Assembly: GCA_019418545.1 (NCBI GenBank)
Contig: DYBQ01000007.1
Span: 1 to 64,000, forward strand
DNA from: Clostridiales bacterium
Lineage (GTDB): Bacteria; Bacillota; Clostridia; Oscillospirales; Acutalibacteraceae
Reading direction: 5' to 3'
Length of the DNA stretch: 64,000 bases
Below the pieces are notes generated by a model, which was not told the origin of the DNA, did not search any database, and was given only the letters and a program-made list of their open reading frames with translations. A program made the translations under genes and the position numbers. Below are positions 26,371 through 36,780 of the stretch, piece by piece. Each line of letters opens with the position of its first letter. Positions within the stretch are counted from its first letter, which is position 1.

Positions 26371-27465
26371 ATGAAATTAGGTATCGTCGGTCTGCCCAAC
26401 GTGGGCAAGAGTACCCTGTTTAATGCCATTACCAACGCAGGCGCACAGTCCGCCAACTATCCCTTCTGCACCATCGAGCCCAATGTGGGCGTGGTAGCTG
26501 TTCCGGACAAGCGTCTGGATAAACTGGCCGAAATGTATGAGCCGGAAAAATATACCCCTGCTACCATTGAGTTTGTGGACATTGCCGGTCTGGTCAAAGG
26601 CGCTTCCAAGGGCGAAGGTCTGGGAAATAAATTCCTGTCCAACATTCGTGAAGTGGACGCTATTGTTCATGTGGTGCGCTGCTTTGTCAACGACGATATC
26701 ATCCATGTGGAAGGCAGCATTGACCCCGCCCGTGATATTGAGACCATCAATCTGGAGCTAATTCTCTCTGACATGGAAGTTTTGGACCGTCGGATTGATA
26801 AAACCCGGAAAATGCTGAAAGCCGACAAAAAATATCAGGAAGAACTGGACTTCTTCCTGCGGGTGCGCGAAGCTCTGGATGCAGGGAAATCCGCCCGCTC
26901 AGTCGAGTGCAATGAAGAGGAAAAAGAACTGCTGTCCACAGTTTCCCTTTTGACCAACAAGCCTATTATCTACGCTGCTAATATGAGCGAGGATGACTTT
27001 AAAAACGGTGTAGAAAACAATCCCGGCTATCAGGCTGTGAAAAAGATTGCGGAAGAAGAGCATGCCGCTGTGCTGCCCATTTGTGCAGAAATTGAAGCCG
27101 AAATTTCCGGTATGGACTGGGAAGAAAAAGAGCTGTTCCTGTCTGATATGGGGCTGGAGGAATCTGGCCTTGACCGCCTGATTAATGCCTGCTATTCTTT
27201 GCTGGGCCTGATTTCCTATCTAACCGCCGGCAAGCCGGAGGTTCGCGCCTGGACCATTACCAAAGGCACCAAAGCACCTCAGGCTGCCGGTAAAATACAC
27301 ACCGACTTTGAGCGCGGATTTATCCGTGCAGAAGTGATTGCCTTTGACGATTTGATGGCATGCGGCTCTATGACGGCTGCCAAAGAAAAGGGTTTGGTAC
27401 GCAGTGAAGGAAAAGACTATGTCATGCAGGACGGCGACATTGTACTTTTCCGGTTTAATGTATAA
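26371..27465 (+). CDS. ychF: Ribosome-binding ATPase YchF
   Basis: An OBG-family NTPase that hydrolyses ATP and binds ribosomes. The 364 residues include G1 GLPNVGKST near the N-terminus, G3 [17 protein letters not shown], a coiled-coil insertion (about 130-190) and a C-terminal TGS domain ending [10 protein letters not shown]. Instead of the NKxD typical of GTP binding, the G4 region reads IYAANMSED, as in YchF. The frame also offers an ATG at 26359, but AAGGAG (353-358) abuts it. The ATG at 26371, giving [10 protein letters not shown], is the family start although its SD spacing is a long 12 bases. Confidence 0.95.
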   Translation: MKLGIVGLPNVGKSTLFNAITNAGAQSANYPFCTIEPNVGVVAVPDKRLDKLAEMYEPEKYTPATIEFVDIAGLVKGASKGEGLGNKFLSNIREVDAIVHVVRCFVNDDIIHVEGSIDPARDIETINLELILSDMEVLDRRIDKTRKMLKADKKYQEELDFFLRVREALDAGKSARSVECNEEEKELLSTVSLLTNKPIIYAANMSEDDFKNGVENNPGYQAVKKIAEEEHAAVLPICAEIEAEISGMDWEEKELFLSDMGLEESGLDRLINACYSLLGLISYLTAGKPEVRAWTITKGTKAPQAAGKIHTDFERGFIRAEVIAFDDLMACGSMTAAKEKGLVRSEGKDYVMQDGDIVLFRFNV

Positions 27466-27481
27466 TTTTAAATGATTGCAA

Positions 27482-27525
27482 AAAGGCTGCCTTGGGTTTT
27501 TGATACCCAGGGCAGCCTTTTCTTT
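27482..27525. terminator. Bidirectional terminator between ychF and rubrerythrin
   Basis: AAAGGCTGCCTTGGGT (27482-27497) pairs with ACCCAGGGCAGCCTTT (27505-27520) with one internal mismatch, then TTCTTTT. A-rich sequence on the other side makes it usable from both strands. Confidence 0.85.
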
Positions 27526-27533
27526 TAATAATC

Positions 27534-28073
27534 TCAGTAATTGGTAGCTTTACGCTCAAAATAGGCCTGAGGATGGCGGCATGCAGGACACACAGTTGGT
27601 GCAGCTTTGCCAACATGGATATATCCACAGTTGCGGCAGACCCACACAATCTCATCATCGCACTTGAAGACAATATCTTCTTTCAAATTGGCCAGCAGCT
27701 TACGATAACGCTCCTCATGGCTCTTTTCAACCTGAGCAATCAGGCGCATGACAGCGGCAATCTCCTTAAAGCCCTCTTCTTCGGCTACCTCAGCAAACTC
27801 CTTGTACATCTCGGTCCATTCATAGTTTTCGCCTGCAGCAGCGTCTTCCAGATTGGCCAGGGTATCCGGGACAGCACCATCATGGAGATACTTGAACCAG
27901 ATTTTGGCGTGTTCTTTTTCGTTATTGGCGGTTTCTTCGAAAATAGCAGCGATTTGCTCAAAGCCGTCCTTCTTTGCCTTTGAAGCGTAGTAGGTATACT
28001 TGTTTCTTGCCTGAGATTCCCCGGCAAATGCGGCCATGAGATTGGCTTCGGTTCTGCTTCCTTTAAATTCCAT
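27534..28073 (-). CDS. rbr: Rubrerythrin
   Basis: A non-haem di-iron peroxidase that detoxifies hydrogen peroxide in anaerobes. The 179 residues comprise an N-terminal four-helix ferritin-like domain with iron ligands in [19 protein letters not shown] and VEKSHEERY, then a C-terminal rubredoxin domain with CRNCGY and CPACRHP binding one Fe. Both domains are complete. GGGAGG precedes the ATG. It suggests an oxygen-sensitive host. Single gene, convergent with ychF. Confidence 0.96.
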   Translation of the reverse strand: MEFKGSRTEANLMAAFAGESQARNKYTYYASKAKKDGFEQIAAIFEETANNEKEHAKIWFKYLHDGAVPDTLANLEDAAAGENYEWTEMYKEFAEVAEEEGFKEIAAVMRLIAQVEKSHEERYRKLLANLKEDIVFKCDDEIVWVCRNCGYIHVGKAAPTVCPACRHPQAYFERKATNY

Positions 28074-28140
28074 TACTTGTACCTCCCGTTATTTTTTAAT
28101 TTTAGTCGGCGTACTGAAAGTATCGCCCTTTGATGCCCTT

Positions 28141-28146
28141 ATTATA
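28141..28146 (-). promoter_or_regulatory. Putative -10 of the rubrerythrin promoter
   Basis: TATAAT at 28141-28146 on the minus strand, about 70 bases before the rbr start. The -35 region is poor (TTCCAT), so activation by a regulator is possible. No PerR box was recognised. Confidence 0.4.
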
Positions 28147-28242
28147 CACGATGTTTCCGAAAAATGGAAGAGGAAAATAAAAATAATTCTTAATTTTATT
28201 TTATTTTTTAAAACTCAGGAATGTAAGATGACAGAGATTCTG

Positions 28243-28287
28243 TAAAAAGACAAAACCGGGATGCAGAAACAATCTGCATCCCGGTTT
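28243..28287 (-). terminator. Intrinsic terminator of the ilv operon
   Basis: A perfect 15-bp stem (28253-28267 with 28273-28287), loop of 5, then TTTTGTCTTTTT on the minus strand just after ilvC. Confidence 0.92.
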
Positions 28288-28299
28288 GCTTTATAAAAA

Positions 28300-29891
<1,592 letters not shown>

Positions 29892-29904
29892 CCCGGTTCC
29901 CTCC

Positions 29905-31524
29905 TTATATGGTAGGCGTGTCCGAATCTACCCGGCACACCAGCACAAAGGGTCCCTTGTGCTCCAGCATTTCTTTTGCATATTCCACCGCCTGCCGGTT
30001 GCTTTCCGCACGCTTGGCGGGAAGGCCATAGGCTGCGCACAGCGCCACAAAATCCGGATTCCCGTCCAGTATTGTAGCAGCATAGCGATGACCATACAGT
30101 TTGTCCTGTAGCTCCTTTACCATTCCCAGACGGCCGTTTTCCATAATAATCAGCTTGATGTCCACGCCGGTCTGGCACAGGGTGCCAAGTTCACCCATCA
30201 CCATTTGGAAAGAGCCATCGCCGCATACCGCAACGACTTCCCGATGGGGCTTTGCCAGCTTTGCACCAATCGCGGCGGGAAGGGCATATCCCATGGTTCC
30301 CAAACCGCCGGAAGTGAGAAACCGGCCTTCTTTTACATTGTAGTTTCTGGCACACCAGATTTGGTTCTGTCCCACATCTGCCACCAAGATGGCGTTTTCG
30401 TCCATCAATTGGGAAAGGCTGCGGATAAAGGAACGGGGCTCCACTGCATCCTCACGGTCTACCCCATGGGGAACATAGTCTACTTTTAAATCTACGACAC
30501 GCTTTACCCATTCCGGACGGTCGATATAGTGGATTTTCTCCGCCATCTGTGCCAGTACCTGCTGGATATCGCCCACAATGGGGATGTCCACGGGCATATT
30601 TTTCCCGATTTCTGCCGGGTCAATATCAATATGAATAATCTTGGCCTGCTCCGCTACCTGTTCCGGTGCTGCCACTGCACGGTCGCCTACTCGTGCGCCG
30701 CACAGGATAATTAAATCCGCTTCGTGCATGGCCCGATTGGCATAAGAACGGCCATGAGAACCAATCATTCCCAAATATCGGTCGCTGTCCATGGGAACCA
30801 CACCGATACCCATCATCGTGGCCACAATGGGAAGCCCGCTGTTTTTTGCAAAGGCCTTCATTTCTTCCCTTGCGCCTGCCAGTACCACGCCGCCGCCACA
30901 GCAAATCAGGGGGCGCTTAGCTTCTTCAATAGCTTGAATCGCTTTTTTAATTTGTAAGCCGTGACCCTGTGTCCGGGGCTTATAGCCGATAATTTCGGCT
31001 TTTTCGGGATAAGAAAAGCTGTCTGTCTGCGCCTGCTGAATGTCAACCGGTACATCAATCAGTACCGGGCCGGGCCGGCCGGTAGCAGCAATATGAAATG
31101 CCTCTTTAAAAATACGGGGAATCTCTTTGACATCCTTTACCAAATAGCTGTGCTTGGTAAAGGACTCGCAAGCGCCGGTTACATCGGCTTCCTGGAAAAC
31201 ATCCCTGCCCAATAGCTCGGAGTTTACCTGCCCGGTAATGGCTACAATCGGAATAGAATCCATATAAGCCGTAGCAATACCCGTAATTAAATTGGTCGCG
31301 CCAGGGCCGGAGGTAGCGATGCATACGCCGGGTTTTCCGCAGCTGCGGGCATATCCGCTGGCCATATGGGCCGCGTTCTGCTCTTCCCGTACCAGGACAT
31401 GGCGGACAGAAGACTGGTATAAATAATCATAAAAAGGGCATATTGCTGCGCCGGGATAGCCAAAGGCAATTTCGACGCCTTCTGCTTCCAGGCACTTGAC
31501 CATCATTTCGGCTCCGCTTATCAA
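29905..31524 (-). CDS. ilvB: Acetolactate synthase large (catalytic) subunit
   Basis: ThDP-dependent condensation of two pyruvates, or pyruvate with 2-ketobutyrate, the first common step of branched-chain amino-acid synthesis. The 539 residues show the N-terminal Pyr domain with the catalytic Glu in GYPGAAICPFYD and LVREEQNAAHMA, a central FAD-like domain, and a ThDP domain with GDGSFQM...N (AVCGDGSFQMVMGEL). The start codon is TTG at 31524 with AAGGAGG 10 bases upstream; an ATG overlapping the SD region is out of frame. Expression should come from the promoter at 31608-31636, with an operator-like palindrome in the leader. Confidence 0.96.
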   Translation of the reverse strand: MISGAEMMVKCLEAEGVEIAFGYPGAAICPFYDYLYQSSVRHVLVREEQNAAHMASGYARSCGKPGVCIATSGPGATNLITGIATAYMDSIPIVAITGQVNSELLGRDVFQEADVTGACESFTKHSYLVKDVKEIPRIFKEAFHIAATGRPGPVLIDVPVDIQQAQTDSFSYPEKAEIIGYKPRTQGHGLQIKKAIQAIEEAKRPLICCGGGVVLAGAREEMKAFAKNSGLPIVATMMGIGVVPMDSDRYLGMIGSHGRSYANRAMHEADLIILCGARVGDRAVAAPEQVAEQAKIIHIDIDPAEIGKNMPVDIPIVGDIQQVLAQMAEKIHYIDRPEWVKRVVDLKVDYVPHGVDREDAVEPRSFIRSLSQLMDENAILVADVGQNQIWCARNYNVKEGRFLTSGGLGTMGYALPAAIGAKLAKPHREVVAVCGDGSFQMVMGELGTLCQTGVDIKLIIMENGRLGMVKELQDKLYGHRYAATILDGNPDFVALCAAYGLPAKRAESNRQAVEYAKEMLEHKGPFVLVCRVDSDTPTI

Positions 31525-31563
31525 AAAGCATCCCCCTCCTTTTGTAATGACTTTACACCGATA

Positions 31564-31592
31564 TATCAGACAACCCGTTTAGTTGTCTGATA
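31564..31592. promoter_or_regulatory. Operator-like palindrome after the ilv promoter
   Basis: TATCAGACAAC and GTTGTCTGATA form a perfect 11-bp inverted repeat with a 7-base spacer, at about +10 to +38 of the expected transcript. There is no T-run, so it is not a terminator. GntR-like repressors use sites with similar TTGTCTGA halves. A branched-chain amino-acid or keto-acid responsive repressor is plausible but unproven. Confidence 0.6.
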
Positions 31593-31607
31593 AGATGTGT
31601 TTCATTC

Positions 31608-31636
31608 ATTATATCCTTTTATGCAGGATTCGTCAA
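31608..31636 (-). promoter_or_regulatory. ilvBNC promoter
   Basis: TTGACG (31631-31636), a 17-base spacer and TATAAT (31608-31613) on the minus strand, about 84 bases before the ilvB TTG start. No T-box was seen in the leader. Confidence 0.8.
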
Positions 31637-31670
31637 TGCTCCATTCAAAAATAATTATACACAACACAGC

Positions 31671-32930
31671 TTACTCTGAAAAGACTTTGGATTGAATTTT
31701 TTCCATCACACGCTTCCATTCCCTGATAATGGAAGCTTCGTCCAGCATTTGGCACTTGCCATTTTCAACTACCATTTTTCCATCAATGAATACATGAGAG
31801 ACGGCACCTGCACCACACTGAGTCACCAGGTTGTGTAAAAGCGCCGGATGTCCAGGAAAATCAGGGTACAGTGCAGGGTCTTGCAGCGAAATCAACACCA
31901 AATCTGCCTGTGCGCCGTCACGCAACACGCCACAGTCGGAATGACCGAGCACCTTGCTGCCGCCTTGACAGGCCAGCTGTAAAATATCCTGTGCTTGGTA
32001 CGCTTCACCGCCGGGTTGTACCTTCATCAGATGATAAGCGGTGCGGAGCACTTCCCACCAGTCGGTGGAACCCCAGTCGCTTCCAAGCCCGCAGGGGATT
32101 TTGCGTTTCAATACTGCCGGAAGATTCATAATGCCGGTTCCGGTGTACAGATTGCTCACCGGGTTGTGTACAACGCCCGCTCCGCTTTCCATAATGGTGT
32201 CCCAGTCTTTTTCTGATGCATGGACACAGTGATACAGTACGTTTCGATGGGACAGCAAGCCCTTTTCCAAAAACAGTTCCGGTGAAGATTTTCCGCAGAA
32301 ATCCTCTGCCAGCTGCCGCCGGTAAGCAGTTTCCAAACAATGGCTGCCAAAAATTCTGTCTGCAAAGCGGTCATACATGGATTTGACGGCAGAAAGTGAT
32401 TCTTCCGTCAAGTCTTCCTCTTCCAGCAGGTGCCCGGCAAAAGAAACCAGCGGGGAATCCTTTCCGGCAAAGTCGGGCAACAGGGTGTCTGCGTCCAGAA
32501 TTCCGCGCATGCCCAGTGCTTCCATCGCCCGCTTTTGCGCCAAAAGGCTGCCGTTAACAGCGCCGCCGTCAAACACCATGGTGACACCCTGTTTTAACAG
32601 CTGCATATATTCAAACTGGGAGATGGCTTCCATCTCTTCTTCCAGCAAATCCTGTTCAATTACATCATACACCCTGGCCTGCATAGCGGTTTCTGGAATT
32701 TCTCCAAACCATTCGGTAAGAGGGCGGTCATGCTCCAGCCCCTTTCCCGGTGTGGAAAGCCCGTGAAAATGGGCATTGACCATTCCGGGCAAACACAGCA
32801 TTTGAGAAGCATCCATTCCTTCTGTCAGGGTTCCGGGAGGCAACAGCTTCAAACGGTCTTTTTCCTGGGTAATATCAAAGATATGCAGGGAATTATCCGG
32901 CAAAAAGCAAAGAGCACTGCATAATTTCAT
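31671..32930 (-). CDS. Amidohydrolase (chlorohydrolase/SsnA-like deaminase family)
   Basis: A metal-dependent hydrolase of the amidohydrolase superfamily, 419 residues. Metal ligands are His54 and His56 in NAHFHG, the His of GSHCLETA near 197, His237 in HCVHASE and Asp285 in GLGSD. HNPVSNLYTGTG near 255-266 matches the HNP-x-SN segment of the chlorohydrolase/SsnA and methylthioadenosine deaminase group. The N-terminal and C-terminal strands give the usual composite beta domain. It probably deaminates or hydrolyses an aminated heterocycle, but the substrate is not predictable. It has its own promoter (TTGACA-16-TATACT), whose -35 overlaps the stop of the antiporter gene. Confidence 0.85.
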   Translation of the reverse strand: MKLCSALCFLPDNSLHIFDITQEKDRLKLLPPGTLTEGMDASQMLCLPGMVNAHFHGLSTPGKGLEHDRPLTEWFGEIPETAMQARVYDVIEQDLLEEEMEAISQFEYMQLLKQGVTMVFDGGAVNGSLLAQKRAMEALGMRGILDADTLLPDFAGKDSPLVSFAGHLLEEEDLTEESLSAVKSMYDRFADRIFGSHCLETAYRRQLAEDFCGKSSPELFLEKGLLSHRNVLYHCVHASEKDWDTIMESGAGVVHNPVSNLYTGTGIMNLPAVLKRKIPCGLGSDWGSTDWWEVLRTAYHLMKVQPGGEAYQAQDILQLACQGGSKVLGHSDCGVLRDGAQADLVLISLQDPALYPDFPGHPALLHNLVTQCGAGAVSHVFIDGKMVVENGKCQMLDEASIIREWKRVMEKIQSKVFSE

Positions 32931-32965
32931 ACTATTATTTTCCTTTCTTTATAGGAGATAACTTC

Positions 32966-32993
32966 AGTATAAAACAATCCCAGTGAATGTCAA
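32966..32993 (-). promoter_or_regulatory. Promoter of the amidohydrolase gene
   Basis: TTGACA (32988-32993), a 16-base spacer and TATACT (32966-32971) on the minus strand. The -35 overlaps the antiporter stop codon. Confidence 0.75.
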
Positions 32994-34213
32994 GAATCCC
33001 CCATAGAGACAGCACTCTTCTGTTCCGCCACGTCTTTTTCTTGTGACAAACAGCGACGATATAACAAGTCGATTCCAAATGCTCCAAGCGGTGCTGTAAT
33101 AAGAATGGCAAGAACCGCCACCGTGAGTACCAAATGACCGCAGGCAAGCCCCGCAGCAAGAGGCAGACCGCCAATTGCTGCCTGCACGGTTGCCTTTGGC
33201 ATATAAGCTACCGTACAGAACAGGCGCTCTTTTCTGTTGAGAGCTGTTTTGAGCAAACACACCATTACGCCTGCCATGCGGAATAACAAAGCACCAAAAA
33301 TCAAAATTACCGCTGCAAGGCCTGCAGTAGATACATATTTCAAGTCTACTGTTGCACCCACCAGCACAAACAGGAGTACCTCTGCTGCTGCCCAAAGCTT
33401 GGAATACTTTATCGAAAGGCGTACTGCGGCAGGTTCACGTTTTTTCTGCACAGCAACTCCCATACTCATAACGGCCAGAAGCCCCGAAAACGGTACATAT
33501 GCACCGATAGCATCCTGCTGGCTGACAAGGATGCAGGAAAGGCTTAACAAAATGACCACTTTTAAAGAATCGCGGATATGGATTTTTTTAAAATAGAAAG
33601 CGAGAAGCAGCCCGATTCCCAAGCCTGCCGCAATACCGGTAATAATGGAAACGGGAATCTGTATCAGTGTGAGAGGGGAGAAGCTTCCACCCTGTTCCAA
33701 CCCCATAAAAGAGGTAAACATGACAATGACAAACACATCATCCACAGATGCGCCGGCCAAAAGCATTTGGGGAATGCTTTTCTCTGTCCCACGCTTTTCT
33801 TCCATAAGCTTGAGCATTTTGGGAACAATCACCGCCGGAGAAACGGCCGCCAACACAGCGCCCATAATGGCGGCCTCCCCATAAGAAATCCCCAACAGGG
33901 GAGGGGCCAACAGAATAATCCCCGCCATTTCAAAAGATGCCGGCACAAAACACAGCAGCACCGCAGGCCGTCCGACTTTTTTCAAATCGTTAAGGTTTAA
34001 AGACAGCCCTGCACGGGTCAAAATGATAATCAGGGCAATTTGCCGCAAATCAGCGGAAATGTTCAGAATGGAATCATCCAGAAGATTGAGGACACACGGC
34101 CCCAGCAGAATACCGGCAGCCATCATGCCCAACAATCCAGGCAGCCGGCACTTACGGCACACCCATCCCAGTACCATTCCTGTGAGAAAAATTAGGCCAA
34201 GACTTGTTAACAT
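32990..34213 (-). CDS. Cation:proton antiporter under fluoride riboswitch control
   Basis: A polytopic membrane transporter of 407 residues with about 12 hydrophobic spans, of the sodium/proton exchanger (CPA) superfamily. It begins MLTSLGLIFLTGMVLGW, followed by LPGLLGMMAAGILLGP, the typical first inverted-repeat segment. The core has ILTRAGLSLNLNDLKK and a hydrophobic segment with acidic residue in AGASVDDVFVIVMF. The frame runs back to 34333, but GGAGGG lies just before the ATG at 34213, and the longer start would fall inside the riboswitch. Antiporters are a known class of fluoride-riboswitch genes (alongside crcB and eriC-F). It may help export fluoride or keep ion and pH balance under fluoride stress. 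Confidence 0.87.
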   Translation of the reverse strand: MLTSLGLIFLTGMVLGWVCRKCRLPGLLGMMAAGILLGPCVLNLLDDSILNISADLRQIALIIILTRAGLSLNLNDLKKVGRPAVLLCFVPASFEMAGIILLAPPLLGISYGEAAIMGAVLAAVSPAVIVPKMLKLMEEKRGTEKSIPQMLLAGASVDDVFVIVMFTSFMGLEQGGSFSPLTLIQIPVSIITGIAAGLGIGLLLAFYFKKIHIRDSLKVVILLSLSCILVSQQDAIGAYVPFSGLLAVMSMGVAVQKKREPAAVRLSIKYSKLWAAAEVLLFVLVGATVDLKYVSTAGLAAVILIFGALLFRMAGVMVCLLKTALNRKERLFCTVAYMPKATVQAAIGGLPLAAGLACGHLVLTVAVLAILITAPLGAFGIDLLYRRCLSQEKDVAEQKSAVSMGDS

Positions 34214-34248
34214 AAAACACCCTCCAATTGAAAATATGGACGCATAAC

Positions 34249-34338
34249 AAAAAATGCCAATGACCCCTGTCAAATTGACAGAAGTCATCAGCATTTCTAT
34301 GCGGTTTCGGCAAACGCCGGGGGAGTACTTCATTCCCC
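34249..34338 (-). promoter_or_regulatory. Fluoride riboswitch (crcB motif) with intrinsic terminator
   Basis: The aptamer on the minus strand runs from GGGGAATGAAG at 34338 to CTGATGACTTCTGTC near 34277. GGGGA pairs with TCCCC, an extra CGGC-GTTT-GCCG hairpin follows, then AAACCGCAT-AGAA-ATGCTGATG. The loop GAAGT pairs with ACTTC as the expected pseudoknot. The expression platform is a terminator (AATGC...GCATT, then TTTTTTG at 34249-34254) that uses the same ATGCTGATGACTTC bases. Fluoride binding should block the terminator and turn the antiporter on. The layout and key bases agree with the known fluoride aptamer. Confidence 0.9.
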
Positions 34339-34357
34339 ATGTTTCATTGTAGAATTC

Positions 34358-34386
34358 AGGATAGCATATTCCTGCTAAAAAGGCAA
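34358..34386 (-). promoter_or_regulatory. Promoter of the fluoride riboswitch/antiporter transcript
   Basis: TTGCCT (34381-34386), a 17-base spacer and TATCCT (34358-34363) on the minus strand, starting 24 bases after the pyrophosphatase stop. Confidence 0.5.
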
Positions 34387-34409
34387 GCCTGGATTAGAAT
34401 TTTATCCGT

Positions 34410-36527
34410 TTATCCAAGCAGGAACTGGCTGATACTGATGACCAGACCGGAAAATACGATGGACACCGTAGACACCAGTTTAATCAAAATATTTAGCGAC
34501 GGGCCGGAAGTATCCTTGAAGGGGTCGCCTACTGTATCACCAATCACGGCGGCTTTGTGGCAGTCGGAACCTTTTCCGCCGTGCTCACCTGATTCAATAT
34601 ACTTTTTTGCGTTATCCCATGCGCCGCCAGCGTTGGACATGAACACCGCCACCGCAAAACCGGTAACGGTAACGCCGCCCAACAATCCTACCACGGCTTC
34701 TACACCGAGAATACAGCCGGTCACAATCGGCACGATAATGGCCAGCAGCGAAGGCAGCACCATTTCATGCAGTGCGCCCTTGGTACACAAATCCACACAG
34801 GAAGCATAATCCGGGTCGGCTTTTCCCTGCATAATGCCCTTAATTTCCCTGAATTGTCGGCGAACCTCTACCACAATGGACTGTGCTGCACGCTGTACAC
34901 CGCTCATAGTTAGGGCTGCAAAAATAAAGGTTAACATAGCACCCAGGAAAATCCCGACCAGTACTGCCGGATTGGTAAGGGACAAATCGATGGTAACTTT
35001 TCCTTTTACCACGTCTACATAGGAAACCAGCAGCGCCAGCGCTGTCAATGCAGCAGAACCAATGGCAAACCCCTTACCAGTAGCAGCGGTGGTGTTGCCC
35101 AGAGAGTCCAAAGCATCGGTGCGATTGCGGACTTCTTCGCCTAAACCGCTCATTTCTGCAATACCGCCTGCATTGTCGGCTACAGGGCCATAGGCATCGG
35201 TGGCCAGTGTAATTCCCAAAGTGGAAAGCATACCTACTGCTGCAATGCCGATTCCATACAGGCCGCGGCTGAAGCAGGCTTCATAATTCTGGGCATCAGC
35301 GGTGTTGAGAGAACCGCCTGCTGCCAGGAATGATACAATAATGGCAATTCCCACAATAATCACCGGCGCGGCAGTAGAGAGCATTCCCAGGGAAATACCG
35401 CCGATAATGGTAGTCGCTGCACCGGTCTCGGTAGAATCAGCCAGCTTTTTGGTAGGCTTATAGGTATCCGATGTGTAGTATTCGGTAAAATATCCAATGG
35501 CAACGCCTGCCAGCATTCCGGCAAGAATGGCAAAATATACTCCCATATCTCCCAAAATAAACCAGGTGAGAGGAGCTGCCAGAATTGCAGCCAAAATGGT
35601 AGCACTATAGGTACCTTTTCGCAAGGCTCCCAGCAAATCACGCTGAGAAGCTCCTTCTTTTGTACGGATGAGGAAAGAGCCTAACAGAGAACAAATTACT
35701 CCCACAACCGCAATAGACAGCGGCAGAAGCATTGCATTCCAAACTTTATCAGTTCCGCCATATGCAGCTGCACCCAATGCAAAAGTCGCCAGAATCGAGC
35801 CTACATAGGACTCATAGAGGTCTGCGCCCATACCTGCAACGTCTCCAACATTATCGCCTACATTATCGGCAATGGTAGCAGGATTGCGGGGGTCATCCTC
35901 GGGAATCCCGGCTTCAACCTTTCCCACCAAATCAGCGCCCACATCGGCAGCCTTGGTAAAAATACCGCCGCCTACACGGGCAAACAGCGCCATAAAGGAA
36001 GCACCCATACCAAACATAACCATGGTGTGAGCGATTTGCACCGCGTCATATCCGGCAATATACTTTAAAATATGAAACCATACAGAAATATCCAGCAGTC
36101 CCAATCCCACTACTGTAAAGCCCATAACGGAACCGGAAGAAAATGCTACCTGCAAACCTCGATTCAAGCTTTCATGGGCAGCGTGAGCAGTTCGTGCATT
36201 GGAAGAAGTTGCTATCTTCATACCAATAAAACCGGCTAGTGCAGAATAGCAGCCGCCGGTGAGGAAAGCAAAGGGGATAAACCAGTTGTCAAGTTGGTTT
36301 GTAGCCACCAGGATAACCAATACCACAAAGACCACAAGGAAAATTTTGACAACAGCCTTATACTGACGCTTGAGATAGGCATTGGCTCCTTTACGGATAG
36401 AAGCTGCCAGTTTTTTCATCAAATCGGTCCCCTCAGAAAATCGGAGAACCTTACGGCTTTGTATCACAGCAAACAGCAGTGCGATAACCGCTCCGGCAAG
36501 ACCAATCCAAAACAGGTTTTCTATCAT
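34410..36527 (-). CDS. hppA: K+-dependent membrane-bound ion-translocating pyrophosphatase
   Basis: Hydrolyses cytosolic PPi and pumps H+ or Na+ across the membrane. The 705 residues make about 16 hydrophobic helices. Substrate-site motifs are [41 protein letters not shown] and the late [12 protein letters not shown] and [33 protein letters not shown] carries Ala where K+-independent enzymes have Lys, so it should be K+-dependent. The pumped ion (Na+ or H+) I cannot decide. AAGGAG lies 8 bases before the ATG at 36527, so that start is used rather than the ATG at 36569. Its own promoter is at 36585-36613. Confidence 0.95.
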   Translation of the reverse strand: MIENLFWIGLAGAVIALLFAVIQSRKVLRFSEGTDLMKKLAASIRKGANAYLKRQYKAVVKIFLVVFVVLVILVATNQLDNWFIPFAFLTGGCYSALAGFIGMKIATSSNARTAHAAHESLNRGLQVAFSSGSVMGFTVVGLGLLDISVWFHILKYIAGYDAVQIAHTMVMFGMGASFMALFARVGGGIFTKAADVGADLVGKVEAGIPEDDPRNPATIADNVGDNVGDVAGMGADLYESYVGSILATFALGAAAYGGTDKVWNAMLLPLSIAVVGVICSLLGSFLIRTKEGASQRDLLGALRKGTYSATILAAILAAPLTWFILGDMGVYFAILAGMLAGVAIGYFTEYYTSDTYKPTKKLADSTETGAATTIIGGISLGMLSTAAPVIIVGIAIIVSFLAAGGSLNTADAQNYEACFSRGLYGIGIAAVGMLSTLGITLATDAYGPVADNAGGIAEMSGLGEEVRNRTDALDSLGNTTAATGKGFAIGSAALTALALLVSYVDVVKGKVTIDLSLTNPAVLVGIFLGAMLTFIFAALTMSGVQRAAQSIVVEVRRQFREIKGIMQGKADPDYASCVDLCTKGALHEMVLPSLLAIIVPIVTGCILGVEAVVGLLGGVTVTGFAVAVFMSNAGGAWDNAKKYIESGEHGGKGSDCHKAAVIGDTVGDPFKDTSGPSLNILIKLVSTVSIVFSGLVISISQFLLG

Positions 36528-36584
36528 TTTCTCCACTCCTTTTGTATCATATTGGGACACTATCTTCATTTGTGGGATATGTAC

Positions 36585-36613
36585 ATTTTAGCGCACTAAA
36601 GGAGTAAACGCAA
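36585..36613 (-). promoter_or_regulatory. hppA promoter
   Basis: TTGCGT (36608-36613), a 17-base spacer and TAAAAT (36585-36590) on the minus strand. Confidence 0.65.
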
Positions 36614-36729
36614 TAGTTTTTCGTGTTTTGATACAAAAATTTTTTATTATATTTGCAAATACTATGATTTATAAACCTCACAAGTTATTACGAGTTTTTA
36701 TTTGTGCCATTGCCATTGGTTATCCTCAT

Positions 36730-36770
36730 ATAACAACAAAGGCCCGGATACTTACGCATCCAGACCCTTT
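36730..36770 (-). terminator. Terminator after the malic enzyme gene
   Basis: On the minus strand AAAGGGTCTGGAT (36758-36770) pairs with ATCCGGGCCTTT (36738-36749) with one bulged G, then GTTGTTAT. The U-tract is weak. Confidence 0.6.
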
Positions 36771-36780
36771 GCAAACTGTA

